A DNA stretch of 64,000 bases from NCBI GenBank assembly GCA_001574975.1, contig KQ965816.1, forward strand, positions 62,001-126,000. The letters run 5' to 3'. Below the pieces are notes generated by a model that was given only the letters and a program-made list of their open reading frames with translations, was not told the DNA's origin and ran no database searches. Position 1 is the stretch's first letter. Each line of letters begins with the position of its first letter. The stretch comes from Gonapodya prolifera JEL478 (lineage: Eukaryota > Monoblepharomycota > Monoblepharidomycetes > Monoblepharidales > Gonapodyaceae). This document shows positions 57,679 through 64,000 of the stretch, in pieces. Made by a program: the position numbers and the translations under genes.

Positions 57679-59011
57679 TCAGGGAGTCCTTTTGTAGTCA
57701 TCCTTGATCGTGATGTCTGCTCCTTGATCCAGGAGAAACGTGACAACAGGAGCTTTTCCATTTCGCAATGCACAGTAAATTGCCGTCATTCCTTCGACAT
57801 CGCGCGCATTTATATCCACGCCTGTTTTCAATATAAGTTGCGTGATTTCGACAGTCGACGCACCATGCCATGGCGCATAATGTCCCACTTTTGGGCCCTT
57901 TTCAATGTCTGCTCCCTTCCCAATCAACAATCGCACCAGCTCCGTGTCCTCCTTCCTACAGGCGGCGAAAAGTGCATTTCCTTTATCGATGTCGTGGTTG
58001 ACCTTTGCGCCAGCATCCAGCAATATACGAACAGTAGTTTTCTCTCCATTGGCACAGGCAGCCAAAAGTGGAGTCATGCCCCTTTCGACCCCCGAATTGA
58101 CGTTGACGTCTACCCCATGCTCTATCGAAAGTCTTGCAAGGGAATCGTATCCTCTGTCACATGCAACCCACAGTCCTGTGTGGTTGATTGGAAAATCGTT
58201 ATTGGTGTCACCGCTGTCGTATTCGTTGGACATCAATCCAGCTTCGGTAGGGACGCCATACTTCAGAAGAAGTTTGACAATCTCGATGTCATTGTTTTCA
58301 CATGCGATGAGGTTAAAGTGATGATTCCTTAAGCACTTCCAAGTTGCGAGAATGTCTGCAAGTGTATTGTCGAGAATGAGTATGACGTGTTAAACCTGCC
58401 TGCCCTGTCCGGACCGCGTTCAGCAGGCATGATTCAGATGTCTCGGCTCCAGGAGAAAGAAGCAATTCCACAATATGCCAGTTCCCTCGAGCACAGGCAA
58501 ATGTGATGACAGAAACGCCGTTGCAACTATGTCCATTGACGTTCGCCCCACGCTCCAGCAGATATTTGACTGCCTTCAAAGCCCCGTGGCGACATGCCTT
58601 CAATAAAAGCGTGTCAAACATCGTGTGGTGTTGCGATAGGAAAATTGTCAAGAGCGTAAGAATGATCTCTCCAGTTCGTGGAGGGCTGTCAACACTCGCT
58701 CCCTTTGCGAGGAGTATATTCGCCGCGCAGAAGTCACCGGTCGAGTCCGCTCTGAGGACTTCCACCTCAAACGCTCTTTGAACAGAACCAAACCTGTGGA
58801 GCGTTCGTTGCGCGATGGCCACGAGGTCCGACAATGTCGCATAGAGCGACCGATTGAGACATGCGGTGGGAAGGCCGAGAGGATGGTCGCTCCAGAACGT
58901 GGATATGACCTCTTGAAAGTAATATTTTGGGTACCACTTGTTCTGGTCAAGGCAGTTGATTTCAGGATCAGTACATTGATGATGCACACAGTTGCCTTTT
59001 TGGTGGGACAT
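57679..59011 (-). CDS. Ankyrin-repeat protein
   Basis: Ankyrin repeats are protein-binding scaffolds; this one has no catalytic domain. From 59011 the N-terminal part (WSDHPLGLPTACLNRSLYAT, LVAIAQRTLHRFGSVQRAF) looks like the helical cap common in chytrid ankyrin proteins. Repeats follow: GDFCAANILLAKGASVDSPP, DTLLLKACRHGALKAVKYLL with ERGANVNGHSCNG, and ITFACARGNWHIVELLLSPG. An intron near 58400 joins NAVRTGQAG to further repeats: ACENNDIEIVKLLLKYGV, LWVACDRGYDSLARLSIEHG, MTPLLAACANGEKTTVRILL with DAGAKVNHDIDKG, LFAACRKEDTELVRLLIGKG, ITQLILKTGVDINARDVEG and IYCALRNGKAPVVTFLLDQG. The end at 57679 (TIKDDYKRTP) is mid-repeat, which is common in such proteins. The exact start is uncertain; an in-frame upstream exon to 59139 is possible. 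The specific role is unknown. Confidence 0.72.
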
Positions 59012-59415
59012 TTAATCTCTCTCCCTGTGACCCCTTCTTGATGATCTTTTACGGAACTGTTTTGCTGGTGTACTTCATTCTCCACCGGTAACAGAGGGAA
59101 AAAGGAGCTATCGATCCTGGGGAACTTGCGATATTCCATTGTGCCAAAATATCAATTTTTGCAATAAGAGACTTTGGGAGATTCTGGTCAAGTGAATCTA
59201 TGATTGCATCCATTTCGTGAAACAAAACTACAATGTCAACTCTGAGTCAGCTTGTGTGATGCCAGTCGAGTAGAGTAGTCGTATAAATGGATTTTCTTTT
59301 CTTTTGTCGTCCTGCCTGCAGGAAGAGCGCAGCAAAGGTATGAAACACATGAGTGGCGACCAATCCTCGAGAGTACGCTCTTGCGAAAGAGAGCGACCCC
59401 AGCGCCAGGATTGAC
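59012..59415. other. Intergenic or 5' exon region of the ankyrin gene
   Basis: About 400 bases. A minus-strand frame starting at 59139 (MEYRKFPRIDSSFFPLLPVE) could be a 5' exon of the ankyrin gene. Otherwise nothing is recognised. Confidence 0.3.
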
Positions 59416-59917
59416 TTAGGTCTGCATCTTTTGCAGCAGCTTTCGAATGGAACAGGCGAAGGGATGCGATGTCGGTTTGCAAAGCGAATATAACGAAGTT
59501 TCTGATCGACTCACCACTGCTTTCAGTTCCCGTTCCTTTGCGGTCCCCGTCTCCGCCAAAAAGTATGCTAGATTCTTCCTCCGTTTGCTGTCCTTGGCCT
59601 TCTTGTCGGAAGCCAGTCCCTCTACGACGATGGCCAACCATCAACGTTTTTCTCCAACGATGGTCTCAACCCTGATATCAACGCCCACCTTCCATCGCCT
59701 TCAATTCCTCCTTCTTTTTCTTCTCCTCCAACCTCTGCCGTTCCAATTTAAGCGCCTTCTTTTTCAGCTTGCTGACTCCTCCACTCAATCGTCCCAATCG
59801 GAGCCCATCGGTCTTCTTTCCTCCCTTCGGAGCCTTCGTCGCTTCGGTGGGCTTCTCCGCGTCCGACGCTTTCTTGTCCAGGAGGGACAGCGCTTGGTGT
59901 ACGAGCTTCTTCGACAT
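59416..59917 (-). CDS. Small lysine-rich protein, probably nucleolar
   Basis: The start at 59917 gives MSKKLVHQALSLLDKKASDA, then a basic region (GLRLGRLSGGVSKLKKKALK and LERQRLEEKKKKEELKAMEG) predicted to form a long charged helix. Apparent exons downstream read KAKDSKRRKNLAYFLAETGT followed by AKERELKAV, and finally LLQKMQT with a TAA at 59416. Introns of about 90 and 70 bases would join them, although the first junction can also be read in another frame, so the C-terminus is uncertain. The lysine-rich composition suggests an RNA- or ribosome-assembly role, but I recognise no family. It lies 71 bases from the stop of the sulfhydrylase fusion gene, on the same strand. Confidence 0.5.
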
Positions 59918-59987
59918 GTTGGAGATATTTCTGTGGTGTCCGCAGCAATTGCTCTTAAACAAAACATTTCAATAGAGAAAAAACATC

Positions 59988-62422
<2,435 letters not shown>

Positions 62423-62965
62423 TGCTGGATGTTGGTGATTTCGGAAGGTCAATTCCAGGAAGCCGTGGCCGGCGACCACGGCCGACACCGAAAACCGAGC
62501 ATTCGGATCGGAGCCCCTCTCGGTGCGGAGAAGCTCGTTCTTGCACAAGCACTTATTAATGTGTAGCAATCCTCTCAGTGATTCCTGGTTTTCGCGCGGA
62601 CCTCAATGTTCGACAAGAAGGAGCTGCGGCGGGCAGCGTGAGGATTCCCGTAGTCGTTACGTTTGGTGAACATCCGATAACAACAATATTTACATGTTCA
62701 GTGCAATATGCGCCGCTCGGACGTGTTACATAATGCGGACGGCAAAACGGAAGTAGAAGGATTCCGTCGGTCTAACTCCCAAAGCCACGATGAAAGGACA
62801 ATCCTTCAGCTCCTAACGACTTTACTCCATTCATCGCTTTGGACTTGAACCGCTGCTGGGAGTTGACCTGGTTTGCCGCGATGTGAGCAGAGAGGCGGAC
62901 GCAACCACACCGTTCGTGAAGGAGGCTCACCCTCTCCAAATCGTTTTTCCTCAGAGATAGTGCCG
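62423..62965. promoter_or_regulatory. Divergent intergenic region
   Basis: These 543 bases lie between the starts of the sulfhydrylase fusion (minus) and the cysteine-rich gene (plus). They should contain both promoters. No RNA gene or repeat is recognised. Confidence 0.4.
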
Positions 62966-64000
62966 ATGACACCGCTCGCATTGCTCACAATTTGGGCTGC
63001 TCTGATTTTTGCGTCCCACACTTTGAAAACCGTTTACGGGGGAAGGGGACCAGCATGTGAGATGGAAGCAATTTCGAGCACGTCCTGCAACGAGTCCTCA
63101 TTCCTGGACCCACGTGGTACAGGATGTGTGCCCGGCCTCTACCGACCGCCGGGAAGCACCTCAGCATGTCTTCTGTGCCCGCAAGGCACCTTTTCTAAAA
63201 TCACTGGCGCAACCGAATGCACCCCGTGTCCCGCCGGAACGTTTTCTGGCGCACATGGTGCTACCAAATGCGCGCCGTGCCCTGCTGGGACGAGCTCACC
63301 ACAAGACTCGAACTCCTCCACTTCTTGCGTCGAATGCGATCGTGGCATGTATGCTCCAGTCGAGGGATCTGTGTGCGCCATTTGCCCCAGCGGAAGCTTC
63401 AACAAAAGGATCCACCGCGTGCACCTCGTGTGACCCGGGCCATTATTCCACACCCGGACGTCCCTCGTGCATTCAATGCGGTGCTGGGACGTTCGCACCT
63501 ACCCGCGGATCATTGTCATGCCAAAGATGTCCCGACGGAACCTCCCCATATCCGTCGTCAAGCTTTTGTGCACCATGTCCTGGAGGCTCCTATTCCAGTC
63601 CCAACAACACGTTTTTCACTGCTTGCAACTGGGGAACGTTCTCGTCTGATGGGTCGACGAACTGCACACTCTGCCCTTCTGGGACGACGTCGAGCCACAG
63701 AACTTCTTACTGTTTAGCGTGTCGCGAGAACACGTGGAGCTCCCCGGATATGATTTGCGAGCCTTGTCCTGTGGGAAGCTCCGCCCCGAGTGGAATTTCG
63801 GGTTGTGTCTGCGATGATGGACTCGTGTTTGATCCGGTGCAACGCGTTTGCATTGCTCAAACGTGAGTACGTAGGTGAATGAATGTGTTACTTGGTCTCC
63901 TCCAGACGGAGTTGTGTCAAGTGTAAAAATAGGTTCTATATAACTGCATGTTTCGTCTAACAGGAGTACCCCGTCTTCTTCGACCACCGCCTCGATACTG
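62966..64000 (+). CDS. Cysteine-rich secreted or membrane protein with ephrin-receptor-like repeats (partial)
   Basis: The start at 62966 gives a signal peptide (MTPLALLTIWAALIFASHTL). Repeats of about 45 residues of the GCC2/GCC3 (ephrin-receptor-like, PF07699) type follow: CLLCPQGTFSKITGATECTP, CPAGTFSGAHGATKCAPC and CVECDRGMYAPVEGSVCAIC. Further copies are CIQCGAGTFAPTRGSLSCQR, CAPCPGGSYSSPNNTFF, CTLCPSGTTSSHRTSYC and CEPCPVGSSAPSGISGCVC. Similarity moves to another frame at an AAAA run near 63411 (SFNK to GSTACTSC), so one base is gained or lost there. This may be a sequencing slip, or the gene may be broken. A GT donor near 63864 and acceptor near 63962 lead into a Thr/Ser-rich exon cut by the window edge. 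Such modules form disulfide-bonded extracellular stalks; the rest of the protein, and so its function, lies outside. Confidence 0.65.

Overview
The window reads as nuclear DNA of a fungus, most likely a zoosporic (chytrid-like) early-diverging lineage. Two Zn2Cys6 zinc-cluster regulators with short GT-AG introns point to a fungus. A nicastrin, a MICAL-type flavin monooxygenase and a RING1-like RING protein are genes that Dikarya usually lack. Genes are dense, sit on both strands, and mostly carry several introns of about 50-100 bases. I saw no retroviral, LTR, LINE or DNA-transposon coding sequence and no CRISPR array. A run of 19 Ns (3999-4017) lies inside the nicastrin gene.

Layout. 1-8.1 kb: a decayed FAD-dependent aromatic monooxygenase (-), nicastrin (+), centrin (-), OTUD6B-like deubiquitinase (-). 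8.7-18.2 kb: Zn2Cys6 factor (+), homeodomain protein (+), a seven-helix receptor-like protein (+), two near-identical tRNA-Leu(AAG) genes in opposite orientation around an orphan gene, and a two-finger C2H2 protein (-). 18.8-29.1 kb: a very large ankyrin-like/low-complexity protein with four DRGLALF repeats (-), PRKRIP1 (-), MICAL-like monooxygenase (-), a small ORF (-), and a broken leucine-rich-repeat gene (+). 29.6-41.7 kb: a membrane protein with a bacterial TroA-like binding ectodomain (+), a second Zn2Cys6 factor (-), arginyltransferase ATE1 (-), 3-ketodihydrosphingosine reductase (-), RING1-like protein (+). 42-48.5 kb: splicing factor SMU1 (+) with a repeat-filled last intron, and an F-box protein (+). 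48.8-51.9 kb: remnants of an M3 oligopeptidase (-) and a cytochrome P450 (+), each missing its 5' part and meeting head to head. 53-64 kb: SEC24 (+), ankyrin protein (-), small basic protein (-), a CoA-binding/O-acetylhomoserine sulfhydrylase fusion (-), and the start of a cysteine-rich secreted protein (+) that runs off the window.

The genes are ordinary, unlinked eukaryotic functions (splicing, ER-Golgi traffic, protein turnover, sphingolipid and sulfur metabolism, transcription) rather than one pathway. The most unusual items are the CoA-binding/sulfhydrylase fusion, the TroA-like membrane protein, the DRGLALF repeat protein, and the retained nicastrin, MICAL and RING1 homologues. Intron borders were read by eye and are approximate unless stated.
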